Shown piece by piece: positions 8,572 to 17,529 of a stretch of DNA of 64,000 nt; within the stretch, counting starts at the first letter, position 1, and each line of letters opens with the position of its first letter. The DNA comes from Polynucleobacter hirudinilacicola. GTDB lineage: Bacteria > Pseudomonadota > Gammaproteobacteria > Burkholderiales > Burkholderiaceae. The stretch is from the NCBI RefSeq assembly GCF_002192535.1, contig NZ_NAIA01000003.1, positions 248,001 through 312,000 of the forward strand, in the 5' to 3' direction. Under the pieces are notes generated by a model, which made no database searches, was not told where the DNA came from, and worked only from the letters and a program-made list of their open reading frames with translations. The translations under genes were made by a program, and so were the position numbers.

Positions 8572-9519
8572 CTAGTCCAAGCGGCCACAGAGCAAATACT
8601 CCATCAAGGCCTTCTGCACATGTAAGCGATTTTCTGCTTCTTCCCAAACAATACTTTGCGGACCATCAATCACACCCGCAGAAACCTCTTCACCACGATG
8701 CGCTGGTAAACAATGCATAAATAATGCGTCCGGCTTTGCTAGTGACATTAAGTCTTCGTCCACCATCCAATCTTGGAAAGCATTCATGCGTGAAGTGTTT
8801 TCAGCTTCATAGCCCATGCTGGTCCAAACATCGGTAGTAACCATGTCTGCACCCTTGCATGCATCCTTTGGGTCAGTACAAATAGTGAGGTGTTTTGCCG
8901 CTGCTTTGGTTAAACGAGATGCATCTAACTGATAACCCTCGGGCGCCGAGAAGCGAATCTGAAAATCCAAACACTCGGCAGCCTGAATCCAGGTGTAAGC
9001 CATATTATTAGCATCTCCAACCCAAGCAACTGTCTTGCCTTGAATTGAGCCACGAGCTTCTACCAGCGTAAAAATATCTGCCAATACTTGGCAAGGATGA
9101 TATTCATTGGTAAGGCCATTAATCACTGGCACTCTGGATTTGGAGGCAAAACGCTCAATGATGTCTTGGCCGAAGGTGCGAATCATGATGATGTCCGTCA
9201 TTCTTGAAATGACTTGCGCAGCGTCTTCTACAGGCTCACCACGACCTAACTGGGTATCACGGGTGTTGAGGTATACGGCATGCCCGCCAAGCTGATGTAT
9301 GCCCGCCTCAAAAGAGAGACGGGTACGCGTGGAATGCTTCTCAAAAATCATGGCCAATGTGCGGTCATGAAGCGGGTGCCAAGTTTCGTAACTCTTGAAC
9401 TTCGACTTGAGCCATGCTGCTCTTTTCAGCAGGTAGTCATATTCTTCACGGGTAAGGTCAGAAAACTGCAGATAGTGCTTGACCTGACCGGGCACTTGAG
9501 GCTTTGCCAGAGATGTCAT
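8572..9519 (-). CDS. argF: Ornithine carbamoyltransferase
   Basis: Transfers the carbamoyl group to ornithine, giving citrulline. Carbamoyl-phosphate site STRTR, the HPCQ motif and the ornithine-site HCLPAHRGEEV are all present, and the length from the chosen start is 315 aa. The in-frame ATG at 9552 would add an atypical MQAKTLVESST extension. I prefer ATG 9519 because family members begin a few residues before the KHYLQFSDL strand and a GAAAG sits about nine bases upstream, but 9552 is possible (a TTTTAA lies seven bases before it). First gene of the argF-argG-ppnP group. Confidence 0.95.
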   Translation of the reverse strand: MTSLAKPQVPGQVKHYLQFSDLTREEYDYLLKRAAWLKSKFKSYETWHPLHDRTLAMIFEKHSTRTRLSFEAGIHQLGGHAVYLNTRDTQLGRGEPVEDAAQVISRMTDIIMIRTFGQDIIERFASKSRVPVINGLTNEYHPCQVLADIFTLVEARGSIQGKTVAWVGDANNMAYTWIQAAECLDFQIRFSAPEGYQLDASRLTKAAAKHLTICTDPKDACKGADMVTTDVWTSMGYEAENTSRMNAFQDWMVDEDLMSLAKPDALFMHCLPAHRGEEVSAGVIDGPQSIVWEEAENRLHVQKALMEYLLCGRLD

Positions 9520-9671
9520 AGTTGAGCTTTCTACTAAAGTTTTGGCTTGCATTTTTTTCTTAAAACATTCGACTGCACGAAAATTGAACCTAAAGTCATC
9601 TTACGGCCAACTCAGGCTGTTAAGCTAGAGGGCTTAGTAATATTGATTCCCACCACCTTCTTGACGCGAAC

Positions 9672-9986
9672 TTGAACCACAAAAAGCTTTTCATTCAAGG
9701 CATCACCACTTCTGGCAAACCATTTCGTCCCAGTGATTGGGCGGAGCGTCTGTGCGGGGTAATGGCTAGCTTTCGCCCCCCAGGAGATTCTGGAGACCCT
9801 CGCTTCACTTATTCGCCCTATGTCAGACCAGTGCTTATTGCAAAAGTGAAATGCGTTGTTATCGATACCAGACTGGGAGATCTTGATCCAAGGGCGCTTG
9901 ACTTTGTCATGAACTTTGCCAAAGACAACGACCTTCCAATCGAAGAAGCCTGTGAGTTTGAACCCAAACCACAAACCCAGTCCTAA
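9672..9986 (+). CDS. DUF3579 family protein, non-canonical start
   Basis: The protein (about 104 aa) matches the betaproteobacterial DUF3579 family: IQGITTSGKPFRPSDWAERLCGVM, SPYVRPVLIAKVKCVVIDTRLG and DFVMNFAKDNDLPIEEACEFEP. Function is unknown. No ATG or GTG is available in frame between the upstream stop (TAA 9621-9623) and the conserved core. TTG at 9672 is the first standard start but has no SD. ATT at 9642 would add ten residues and has AGAGGG at 9627-9632 with nine-base spacing. Either an unusual start is used or the sequence has a small error upstream. Confidence 0.82.
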   Translation: MNHKKLFIQGITTSGKPFRPSDWAERLCGVMASFRPPGDSGDPRFTYSPYVRPVLIAKVKCVVIDTRLGDLDPRALDFVMNFAKDNDLPIEEACEFEPKPQTQS

Positions 9987-9990
9987 AAAC

Positions 9991-10016
9991 AAAAACCCGC
10001 TCTGATGAGGAGCGGG
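9991..10016 (-). terminator. Intrinsic terminator of rpsT
   Basis: On the minus strand the hairpin CCCGCTC/GAGCGGG (arms 9996-10002 and 10010-10016) is followed by TTTTTG and more T. It can also act weakly on the DUF3579 transcript. Confidence 0.82.
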
Positions 10017-10020
10017 CCTA

Positions 10021-10039
10021 GGTCGAAATTACTTCGACC
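10021..10039 (-). other. Second hairpin in the rpsT 3' region
   Basis: GGTCGAA (10021-10027) and TTCGACC (10033-10039) form a 7-bp stem just before the terminator hairpin on the rpsT transcript. It has no T-run of its own and is probably a 3'-end stabiliser or part of a tandem terminator. Confidence 0.5.
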
Positions 10040-10059
10040 AGCCTAAAACTAATACTGTA

Positions 10060-10326
10060 TTACGCTGCCATCGCCTTAATAGCTGCGGACAAACGTGACT
10101 TCTGACGAGCTGCAGTATTTTTATGAGCAATCTTTTTGTCAGCAATCTTGTCGATTGTTGCTTGAGTTGCTGCGAATACTTTCGCTGCAGACGCTTTATC
10201 GCCAGTTTCAATAGCCTTACGAACTGCCTTGATGGAAGTGCGTAGCTTTGAACGCAAACTGGAGTTGTGTTCGTTCTGTTTTACTGCCTGGCGTGCGCGC
10301 TTACGCGCTTGTGCTGTATTGGCCAT
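10060..10326 (-). CDS. rpsT: 30S ribosomal protein S20
   Basis: An 88-residue basic helical protein matching S20, which binds 16S rRNA early in 30S assembly. The start [13 protein letters not shown] and the helix [17 protein letters not shown] are typical. The leader has SD-like AGGCAAGG before the ATG. It is monocistronic and divergent from murJ, as often seen in proteobacteria. The 151-base region between them (10327-10477) must hold both promoters; I see no clear -35/-10 pair for rpsT. Confidence 0.97.
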   Translation of the reverse strand: MANTAQARKRARQAVKQNEHNSSLRSKLRTSIKAVRKAIETGDKASAAKVFAATQATIDKIADKKIAHKNTAARQKSRLSAAIKAMAA

Positions 10327-10477
10327 CTTTAAACCTTGCCTCTATAAATTGCAAAATGCGATTAGTTAAAAATCCTGCGGTCTTGCCAGATTCATAAGCA
10401 AGCTCGCCAAAACCCAAGATTTTACCTTAAAGGGGCAAAAAAGCCCAGTCGACCCATAAATAGGTGAAAATCGGCTC

Positions 10478-12031
10478 ATGAACCTGCTTTCTGCCGCCGC
10501 CAAGGTTAGCTCCTTCACCATGCTGTCCCGCATTACGGGATTGCTCCGGGAGACCCTGATTGCCCGTAGCTTCGGGGCCTCAGAGTGGACGGATGCCTTT
10601 AATGTGGCATTCAGGATCCCCAATTTACTGCGTCGTTTATTTGCTGAAGGGGCCTTTTCTCAGGCTTTTGTACCTATTTTGGGAGAAATCTCCAAGGATG
10701 GGGACCAAAAACAGGCCCACATCCTCGTTAATGCGGTCGCTACCCTCTTATTTTGGGCTTTACTGCTCACGGTATTGCTAGGCGTCATTGGCGCGCCCTT
10801 GCTCATTCTGGTGATTGCTACCGGGTTTAGTGGTGGTCCAGCCTATGAGGCTAGCGTTGTGATGACCCGCATCATGTTTCCTTATATTGGGCTGATTTCT
10901 CTAGTTTCACTATCCGCTGGAATTTTGAATACTTTTCAGCGTTTTGCGATTCCAGCATTTACGCCCGTTTTATTAAACCTGGCCTTAATTGGAAGTGCGC
11001 TATTTTTGGCGCCCCATTTGGAGCAACCAATCTACGCCTTGAGTGTTGGCGTGCTCTTAGGTGGCGTCTTGCAATTAGCAATTCAGATTCCCGCACTTTC
11101 TCGCATAGGACTTTTGCCACGCATTGGTTTATTACCAGGTGCCGTTAAATCTGCTGTCGCCAATCCTGAAGCAAGGCGAGTTTTAAAGTTGATGGGGCCG
11201 GCAGTCTTTGCCGTATCGGTCGCACAAATATCCCTCATCATTAATACTAATATTGCCTCACGCTTACAAACTGGAAGTGTGTCCTGGCTATCCTATGCCG
11301 ATCGCTTGATGGAGTTTCCAACAGCCTTATTAGGTGTAGCTTTAGGCACCGTTCTACTTCCAAGTCTAAGTAAGGCCAATGCAAAAAATGATTTAGCGCA
11401 CGCCGGTGAATTATTGATCTGGGGATTGCAACTCACATTCTTATTAGCTACACCCTGTGCAATTGCGCTCTTTATTTTCGGTGAACCACTTGCGGCAGTG
11501 TTGTATCACTATGGAAAATTTAATGCGCTAGATGTCCTAATGACGCAACGCGCATTAGCTGCTTATGGCGTTGGTTTAATTGGATTAATTTTGGTCAAAA
11601 TTTTGGCACCTGGTTTTTATTCTCGCCAAGATATACGCACTCCAGTAAAAATTGGCCTGCTGGTTCTTGTCGCAACCCAATTAGCAAACATCATTTTTGT
11701 TCCCTGGCTAGGACATGCAGGCCTGGCCCTCTCTGTTGGTGCTGGTGCCTGCCTCAATGCCGCTCTGCTATGGGTTGGCTTGCATCAGCGTGGCGCCCTG
11801 CCTAGCTCGGCTTGGGCGAAATACCTTGGGCAACTGTTTGTTGCCTTGCTACCTTTTTCAGCAGTCCTTTTTTATGCTGCTGGAGCACATAATTGGATTG
11901 CCCTCCAGGCCGAACCCTGGACGCGCATTGGCCTCCTGGGGGCATGGCTAGCCGCTGCTGCCATTGTTTACTTTAGCGCCCTAGGTCTTGTTGGAATTCG
12001 CTGGCAAAAATTCTTGCGTCATGCAAAATAG
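10478..12031 (+). CDS. murJ: Lipid II flippase MurJ (MviN)
   Basis: Flips lipid-linked peptidoglycan precursor across the inner membrane. The 517-aa protein is built of about 14 hydrophobic segments. The N-terminus is characteristic: AAAKVSSFTMLSRITGLLRETLIARSFGAS followed by DAFNVAFRIPNLLRRLFAEGAFSQAFVPI. Divergent from rpsT, a typical arrangement. GAAAAT lies six bases before the ATG, a weak version of the leaderless pattern seen elsewhere in the window. The SirB1-like gene follows after 5 bases. Confidence 0.96.
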   Translation: MNLLSAAAKVSSFTMLSRITGLLRETLIARSFGASEWTDAFNVAFRIPNLLRRLFAEGAFSQAFVPILGEISKDGDQKQAHILVNAVATLLFWALLLTVLLGVIGAPLLILVIATGFSGGPAYEASVVMTRIMFPYIGLISLVSLSAGILNTFQRFAIPAFTPVLLNLALIGSALFLAPHLEQPIYALSVGVLLGGVLQLAIQIPALSRIGLLPRIGLLPGAVKSAVANPEARRVLKLMGPAVFAVSVAQISLIINTNIASRLQTGSVSWLSYADRLMEFPTALLGVALGTVLLPSLSKANAKNDLAHAGELLIWGLQLTFLLATPCAIALFIFGEPLAAVLYHYGKFNALDVLMTQRALAAYGVGLIGLILVKILAPGFYSRQDIRTPVKIGLLVLVATQLANIIFVPWLGHAGLALSVGAGACLNAALLWVGLHQRGALPSSAWAKYLGQLFVALLPFSAVLFYAAGAHNWIALQAEPWTRIGLLGAWLAAAAIVYFSALGLVGIRWQKFLRHAK

Positions 12032-12036
12032 GAACT

Positions 12037-12879
12037 ATGCCAACACAACAACTCGACTATTTCACCTCTTTAGTTGCTGAAGATGAACATTTTCCGCTGA
12101 CGGAGGCTGCAATCGCCGTGGCGCAACATGCATATCCAGATTTAGATGTTCAAGGGGTGCTAGATCAACTAGATCAACTCGGCAATAAGCTAAAGTCACG
12201 AATCACTCCAGACACGTCACCGATTCAGCGCTTGCAAATTCTGAAGCACTTTTTTTATACCGAGTTAGGCTTTGGCCCTAACCCGAACGATTTCTACGCG
12301 CCCGAAAATTCTTATTTGCATTATGTGCTTGAAAATCGCAGAGGCATTCCGATTTCACTAGCTATTCTCATGATTGAATTGGGAAATCAAATTGGTTTAA
12401 AGATTCGTGGCGTTTCATTTCCAAACCATTTCATGATGCGCATCTCTTTGCAACAAGGCGAGGTCATCATGGATCCGCTTACCGGTGAATCGCTCTCTAA
12501 AAATCAACTACAAGAGATGTTAGATCCCTACTTGGATGCCAAGGGCTACCGTGGTGAATTAAGCCTGCCCCTCAATGTCTTCCTGCGGGCCTCTAACCCA
12601 CGTGAAATCTTGTCTCGCTTCCTGCGTAATCTCAAAATGATCTATTCAGAACATGAGCGTTGGGAACGCCTACTGGGCATTCAGGAGCGCTTAGTGATTC
12701 TGCTGCCAGATTCAATCGAAGAAGTTCGTGATCGCGGACTCATCTTTGCCCAACTCGAATATTTACGCCCCGCTTTAGAGGATATGCATCGCTACCTGAG
12801 CGAATCACCAGAAGCAGAAGATGCTAGCGATATTCGTGAACATATTGCCACGCTAGAAAGCCAAGCGAAGTTTCATTAA
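12037..12879 (+). CDS. SirB1/transglutaminase-like tetratricopeptide protein
   Basis: A 280-residue protein of the SirB1 family: a transglutaminase-like N-terminal domain (NSYLHYVLENRRGIPISLAILMIELG near residue 95, GVSFPNHFMMR near 130) and a helical C-terminal part of TPR character (LLPDSIEEVRDRG, LEYLRPALEDMHRYL). The family's biochemical role is not established. A short in-frame tandem duplication (CTAGATCAA twice) gives LDQLDQL near residue 43. It follows murJ by five bases and is probably cotranscribed. Confidence 0.85.
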   Translation: MPTQQLDYFTSLVAEDEHFPLTEAAIAVAQHAYPDLDVQGVLDQLDQLGNKLKSRITPDTSPIQRLQILKHFFYTELGFGPNPNDFYAPENSYLHYVLENRRGIPISLAILMIELGNQIGLKIRGVSFPNHFMMRISLQQGEVIMDPLTGESLSKNQLQEMLDPYLDAKGYRGELSLPLNVFLRASNPREILSRFLRNLKMIYSEHERWERLLGIQERLVILLPDSIEEVRDRGLIFAQLEYLRPALEDMHRYLSESPEAEDASDIREHIATLESQAKFH

Positions 12880-12904
12880 GTCTTCGCCTGCAAGCATAAG
12901 ACTT
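12878..12904. terminator. Weak hairpin between convergent genes
   Basis: AAGTCTT (12878-12884) and AAGACTT (12898-12904) can pair around a 13-base loop. There is no clear T-run on either side, so terminator function is uncertain. It overlaps the stop of the SirB1-like gene and adjoins the dedA stop. Confidence 0.3.
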
Positions 12905-12905
12905 A

Positions 12906-13553
12906 CTATTGCTTTTGTTTGCGCTGAAATATTTTATAAAGCGCAGCCAAAACAACTGGTATTGCTGCAGCGCCAATACCAACCAAAACAATCACATTTA
13001 AGTTTTGGCGAATGATCGGAATATTTCCAAAAAAGTATCCAGCAATCACTAGGCCAAAGACCCACAGTAAGGCTCCGGTGATATTGAAAAACTGAAAACG
13101 TGAGAAGTTCATCTCAGAGACGCCCGCAATAAACGGTGCAAAGGTACGAATGATGGGTAGGAAGCGTGCCAAGATAATAGTCTTACCACCATGCTTCTCA
13201 TAAAACGCATGGGTCTTTAATAACGCTCGCTGATCAATCCAGCGCGACTGACTACTAAAAATTCTTTTACCAATCCAGCGCCCAATAAAGTAGTTAACAG
13301 TATTACCTGCCACTGCAGCGATAAACAAGCCAAAGCACAAGGTCCAGAGATTGAAATGCTCGGTTGCACAATAAGCCCCGGCAATAAACAAAAGCGAGTC
13401 CCCCGGCAAGAATGGTGCAATCACTAGACCAGTTTCAGCAAATACGATCGCAAATAACAAGCCATAAGCCCAGGGGCCATATTGCGCAATCACCACATCT
13501 AAATGACGGTCAATGTGCAGAAATAAATCACTAAGTTGTAAAAGGGCATCCAT
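12906..13553 (-). CDS. DedA family membrane protein
   Basis: An inner-membrane protein of about 215 aa from the ATG at 13553. DedA hallmarks are FAETGLVIAPFLPGDSLLFIAG near the N-terminus, then GNTVNYFIGRWIGKRIF and the FLPIIRTFAPFIAG motif with its conserved arginines. DedA proteins are linked to lipid carrier recycling and proton-motive-force maintenance; which member this is cannot be said. I chose 13553 (SD TTGGAG) over an in-frame ATG at 13613, which would overlap the miaA start and add 20 non-family residues. Confidence 0.9.
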   Translation of the reverse strand: MDALLQLSDLFLHIDRHLDVVIAQYGPWAYGLLFAIVFAETGLVIAPFLPGDSLLFIAGAYCATEHFNLWTLCFGLFIAAVAGNTVNYFIGRWIGKRIFSSQSRWIDQRALLKTHAFYEKHGGKTIILARFLPIIRTFAPFIAGVSEMNFSRFQFFNITGALLWVFGLVIAGYFFGNIPIIRQNLNVIVLVGIGAAAIPVVLAALYKIFQRKQKQ

Positions 13554-13576
13554 CCACTGGCACTCCAAATATTGGC

Positions 13577-13606
13577 TTGATGCGGATATTAACAGGCTCT
13601 TATAAT
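13577..13606 (+). promoter_or_regulatory. Promoter of miaA with leaderless geometry
   Basis: TTGATG (13577-13582), an 18-base spacer and a perfect TATAAT (13601-13606). Only five bases separate the -10 from the miaA ATG at 13612, so transcription should begin at or beside the start codon. Confidence 0.65.
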
Positions 13607-13611
13607 CAGGC

Positions 13612-14616
13612 ATGCAAACTGAACCCTACATTCAGCATCTGCATGCTCCAGAGATCATTCCAGTACTTTGTATTGTGGGTCCCACTGGTGCAGGCAAAAC
13701 CCATCTCGCCATGCTGCTTGCTGAGCACGCTAAATCTATTGGCTTAACGATTGAACTCATCAGCATGGACTCTGCATTGGTCTATCGCGGTTTAGATATT
13801 GGCAGTGCAAAGCCCACAAAAGCAGAACAAGCAGCAGTAATTCATCATCTCATCGATATTCTTGAACCTACAGAGGTTTATTCAGCAGCACGCTTTTCTA
13901 AAGACGCCACTCGTCTTTGCTCAGAAATCCGCAGTAGAGGAAATATTCCTGTAGTGGTTGGTGGCACGATGCTGTATTGGCGTGCCTGGGCACATGGACT
14001 ATCTGCCCTTCCAACCGCTAACCCAGAAATTCGTGCACGCCTAGATGAAGAAGGTAAAGCCATTGGTTGGCCAGCAATGCACGCCAAACTTGCAGCAGTA
14101 GACCCAGAAACAGCGGCACGCTTAAAGCCCAATGATTCACAACGGGTACAGCGTGCGCTAGAGGTATTTGAGATCACTGGCAAGCCAATGTCCATTTTGT
14201 TAGCCGACTCACCTAGTGAAGATGGTAGAGAAGGTTCAAGCATTCCAGCATGGATTCATTTAGTGTCACTTGAACCCAGTGATCGCGCAAGATTGCACGC
14301 CAACCTAGAAAAACGATTTGACGAAATGCTCGCCGCTGGATTTATGGATGAAGTCAAAGCGCTACGCACCAATTCCAACTTACATGCAGATCTTCCTGCC
14401 ATTCGTTCGGTAGGCTATCGACAAGCATGGGAATTTCTGAACGGTGAAATTGATCTTGATCAGATGCGCTATAAAGCTTTGGCAGCTACAAGGCAGTTGG
14501 GTAAAAGGCAATTGACTTGGTTGCGCGCAATTGCAGGCAGAAAAACCTTCGACCCCTTCAAGCCAGAAGAACTTGCAGCAGCACTGGACTACTGCAAAAG
14601 CACTTTACAAAAATAA
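13612..14616 (+). CDS. miaA: tRNA dimethylallyltransferase
   Basis: Transfers a dimethylallyl group to N6 of A37 in tRNAs reading codons starting with U. The P-loop GPTGAGKT is near residue 24. Other family blocks are SMDSALVYRGLDIGSAKPT, VVGGTMLYWRAWAHGL and RSVGYRQAWEFL near the end; 334 aa is normal. The gene is preceded by a TTGATG-N18-TATAAT promoter placed so close that the mRNA would be leaderless. It ends 13 bases before the convergent purM. Confidence 0.96.
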   Translation: MQTEPYIQHLHAPEIIPVLCIVGPTGAGKTHLAMLLAEHAKSIGLTIELISMDSALVYRGLDIGSAKPTKAEQAAVIHHLIDILEPTEVYSAARFSKDATRLCSEIRSRGNIPVVVGGTMLYWRAWAHGLSALPTANPEIRARLDEEGKAIGWPAMHAKLAAVDPETAARLKPNDSQRVQRALEVFEITGKPMSILLADSPSEDGREGSSIPAWIHLVSLEPSDRARLHANLEKRFDEMLAAGFMDEVKALRTNSNLHADLPAIRSVGYRQAWEFLNGEIDLDQMRYKALAATRQLGKRQLTWLRAIAGRKTFDPFKPEELAAALDYCKSTLQK

Positions 14617-14629
14617 AACGTTTATCGCT

Positions 14630-15682
14630 TTAGATAACGATAGTTTGTGGCGCATCTTTAGGACGCTCCACAACCTCGCCAACAGTCCAAGCCTTGAGCC
14701 CTTGTGCCGTCAATGATTTGATTGCAGCATCTGCTTGGCTTGGAGAAACAATCACTACCATGCCAATACCGCAGTTAAATACGCGAACCATCTCTGCATC
14801 AGCTACGCCACCCTTCATTTGTAACCAACGGAAGAGTTCTGGCATTTGCCAGCTATCACGATGCAACACTGCTTGGGTATTTTCTGGAAGAACGCGTGGT
14901 ACGTTATCCACTAAACCACCACCAGTAATGTGCGCCATCCCCTTCACATCAATCTCAGTGATGAGCTTCAAGAGAGGTTTCACATAAATCTCGGTTGGGG
15001 CCATTACTACATCGCCCAGAGGACGGCCACCTAAATCATCGCTTGGCTTTGCGCCAGCACGTTCAACAATTTTGCGGACTAATGAGTAGCCATTGGAGTG
15101 GGCACCACTCGAACCGATTGCCAAGACAACATCGCCAGGGACAATCGTATTGCCAGTAATGATTTTCGATTTCTCAACCGCGCCAACTGCAAATCCAGCC
15201 AAGTCATACTCACCTGGCGGATACATACCAGGCATCTCAGCAGTTTCACCGCCAATGAGGGCACAGCCAGATAACTCACAACCTTTAGCAATACCACCAA
15301 CTACAGTAGCCGCAGTATCAACAGTAAGCTTGCCGCAAGCAAAGTAATCCAAGAAGAAGAGAGGCTCTGCACCCTGGACCAAAATATCGTTGACGCTCAT
15401 GGCAACTAAGTCTTGGCCAATAGTGTCATGGCGATTCCACTCAAACGCTAAGCGAAGCTTAGTTCCCACACCATCAGTACCCGATACCAAAACAGGCTCT
15501 TTATAGCGCTTAGGTACCTCAAAAAGGGCTCCAAAGCCACCAATTCCAGCCAAGACACCTTCTCGCATAGTCTTCTTAGCTAACGGCTTAATGCGATCTA
15601 CTAAGTCATCCCCAGCGTCAATGTCGACGCCAGCATCGCGGTAAGAAAGACCTTTTAACGGGGAATTAGTAGATGAAGTCAT
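14630..15682 (-). CDS. purM: Phosphoribosylformylglycinamidine cyclo-ligase
   Basis: AIR synthetase, the fifth step of purine synthesis: ATP-dependent ring closure of FGAM. The 350-aa protein starts with [21 protein letters not shown] and contains [48 protein letters not shown] and [13 protein letters not shown], all typical of PurM. It is monocistronic, convergent with miaA and divergent from the permease gene. A second purine gene, purB, lies at about 57 kb. Confidence 0.97.
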   Translation of the reverse strand: MTSSTNSPLKGLSYRDAGVDIDAGDDLVDRIKPLAKKTMREGVLAGIGGFGALFEVPKRYKEPVLVSGTDGVGTKLRLAFEWNRHDTIGQDLVAMSVNDILVQGAEPLFFLDYFACGKLTVDTAATVVGGIAKGCELSGCALIGGETAEMPGMYPPGEYDLAGFAVGAVEKSKIITGNTIVPGDVVLAIGSSGAHSNGYSLVRKIVERAGAKPSDDLGGRPLGDVVMAPTEIYVKPLLKLITEIDVKGMAHITGGGLVDNVPRVLPENTQAVLHRDSWQMPELFRWLQMKGGVADAEMVRVFNCGIGMVVIVSPSQADAAIKSLTAQGLKAWTVGEVVERPKDAPQTIVI

Positions 15683-15754
15683 GTCAGAGTCGGAATATTG
15701 GTGAAAAATGTCACTTGGTCAGTAGAATCATTGAATTCTAGAGGATTACTTGTA

Positions 15755-16744
15755 ATGGCTGAAATTTTTACCCCTTTTCTGGCTGCTTTTATTTTGGCCT
15801 ATATCCTAAGGCCCGCTTTTCTATGGCTAGAAGGACGTCGCATGCCTGCAATTGCAGCGGCTGGGCTCAGCGTCATTCTTGGATTAGCCGTGGTCATAGC
15901 GATTTTGGGCCTCTTTATTGGTCTCCTCAAAATCGAAATTCCCCTCATCAAGGAGCAATTGCCCGACTGGATTGCAAATACCCAGGCTTGGCTTGGGCCC
16001 AAATTGGCAGAGCTTCATCTGAATGTCGACTGGGGCGCTTTAAAAACAACAGTCTCTCAAAAAATTTCAACGCATATTAGCGACAACGCTGATTCACTCA
16101 TGACGAGTACTTTTGAAACTGTACTGATGTCTGGTAGCTCGGTCATCGCAGCTTTTGTCAATTCTGTTTTGATTATTTTTGTGATGTTCTATTTACTGAT
16201 TGACTGGGATCACTTCTTTGGACTGATCAAAAAAATTGTGCCAGTGCGTGCACAAGAAACAGTTCATCACCTAGCGATGCACACCGATGGATTACTCTCG
16301 CAATATTTACGTGGCATGGTCATCGTCATTTCGATCATGTCTGCTTTTTACAGCATTGGTCTTAGCTTAATTGGTATTAAAGGGGCAGTAGCGCTTGGTG
16401 TATTTACAGCCTTAATGATTGTGATTCCTTATATTGGAATTACCCTTGGCCTAACGCTTGCAGTCCTCTCTGCTATTTTGCAATTTGGCATCGGTACAGA
16501 ACTCTTAGCTGTACTAGTCCTCTATGGCATCGGCCAATTCCTCGAAGGTTTTTTCTTAACCCCCCGCCTAGTAGGTGAGCGTATTGGCCTGCATCCCGTT
16601 GCGGTCCTATTCGCCTTGCTGCTCTTTGGCAAACTCTTTGGATTTTTTGGAGTACTACTTGCCCTGCCGATTAGCGCTGTCAGTTTGGTATTAGTTCAAT
16701 ATCTTTGGTCTGTGTATACACAAAGCTCCTGGTATCAAAAATAA
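15755..16744 (+). CDS. AI-2E family transporter (PerM-like permease)
   Basis: Polytopic inner-membrane protein of the AI-2E/PerM family. Visible family features are TPFLAAFILAYILRPAF at the N-terminus, a long central amphipathic region, GIKGAVALGVFTALMIVIPYIGITLGL, and the end VLYGIGQFLEGFFLTPRLVGERIGLHP followed by two hydrophobic segments. I start at ATG 15755 (329 aa), with AGAGGA nine bases upstream. GTG 15701 or TTG 15698 would add about 18 residues that are not hydrophobic. Either way the first transmembrane segment usual in the family seems absent. Substrate unknown. hda follows after 10 bases. Confidence 0.85.
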   Translation: MAEIFTPFLAAFILAYILRPAFLWLEGRRMPAIAAAGLSVILGLAVVIAILGLFIGLLKIEIPLIKEQLPDWIANTQAWLGPKLAELHLNVDWGALKTTVSQKISTHISDNADSLMTSTFETVLMSGSSVIAAFVNSVLIIFVMFYLLIDWDHFFGLIKKIVPVRAQETVHHLAMHTDGLLSQYLRGMVIVISIMSAFYSIGLSLIGIKGAVALGVFTALMIVIPYIGITLGLTLAVLSAILQFGIGTELLAVLVLYGIGQFLEGFFLTPRLVGERIGLHPVAVLFALLLFGKLFGFFGVLLALPISAVSLVLVQYLWSVYTQSSWYQK

Positions 16745-16754
16745 TTTCTCAGGA

Positions 16755-17510
16755 ATGAATACGCCTCCGCTTCCAAGACAATTTGCTTTAGATCTTAGTC
16801 ACACGCCCAAAGCTAGTCTCGATAATTACTTGCCTAGCAATGACTGGGCACTCATTTCTACTTTGCAAACGCTTTGCAAGGCTTGGGAAAATCAGTCTAG
16901 ATATCCAAATAGCAATCCACTCAATCATCGCTGGATTTATTGGTGGGGCCCAGAAGGATCTGGACGAACCCATCTCTTGGGGGCGATGACAAACGCCGCT
17001 GAGCATGCAGGGATTGAGTCTTTTTCTCTAAATCCCAGAGAACCCATCTCTTGGGTTCATCTTGAAGAAAAAATGAGCGCTCTAGCATCAAGTGATGCGC
17101 CCTCGGTGATTACTGTTGATGATGTAGATGCATTAGATGAGCGTTTGGTTGGCGCCCTGTTTCGCATTCTGAACGGCGTTCAGGCTAGCAAGAATATTCA
17201 TATATTGATGGCGGGCAAGGCTGCGCCAGCCAATTTGGACTTACGCGAAGATCTCCGGACCCGTCTAGGATGGGGTTTGGTCTTTCAAACACAGCTTTTG
17301 GATGATGATGAGAAAATACAAGCTTTGGAGCAAGCTGCTAAAGCGCGAGGATTGGTTTTATCACCTGACGTATTGCCTTGGCTGCTAAAGCGCTTTTATC
17401 GCGATATGCCCAATTTGATGGCCTTGATTGATGCTTTGGATGCGTATTCATTAGAAACAAAACGTGCTGTAACCTTACCTCTCGTTCGCGAGCTCTTACA
17501 GCCAAAATAA
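16755..17510 (+). CDS. hda: DnaA regulatory inactivator Hda (DnaA-like AAA+ protein)
   Basis: Hda works with the sliding clamp to stimulate ATP hydrolysis by DnaA and so limit re-initiation of replication. The 251-aa protein has an N-terminal clamp-binding-like QFALDL (residues 9-14). Its Walker A is GPEGSGRT at 65-72, with arginine in place of the usual lysine, as in known Hda proteins. Walker B-like ITVDDVDAL, sensor regions and LRTRLGWGLVF follow. The DNA-binding domain of DnaA is missing, as expected. The order permease-hda-HAD-pcnB-folK is common in betaproteobacteria. Confidence 0.92.
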   Translation: MNTPPLPRQFALDLSHTPKASLDNYLPSNDWALISTLQTLCKAWENQSRYPNSNPLNHRWIYWWGPEGSGRTHLLGAMTNAAEHAGIESFSLNPREPISWVHLEEKMSALASSDAPSVITVDDVDALDERLVGALFRILNGVQASKNIHILMAGKAAPANLDLREDLRTRLGWGLVFQTQLLDDDEKIQALEQAAKARGLVLSPDVLPWLLKRFYRDMPNLMALIDALDAYSLETKRAVTLPLVRELLQPK

Positions 17511-17529
17511 TTTACTTCATATTCAATTT

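Noticed and set aside
9612..9992. Minus-strand open frame of 126 codons
   Set aside because: It lies opposite the DUF3579 gene, whose protein matches a known family; the minus product has no recognisable motif.
10327..10477. Promoters in the rpsT-murJ gap
   Set aside because: TAAAAT-like hexamers exist, but no acceptable -35 spacing was found for rpsT; GGGGC-A6-GCCC looks like a hairpin by chance.
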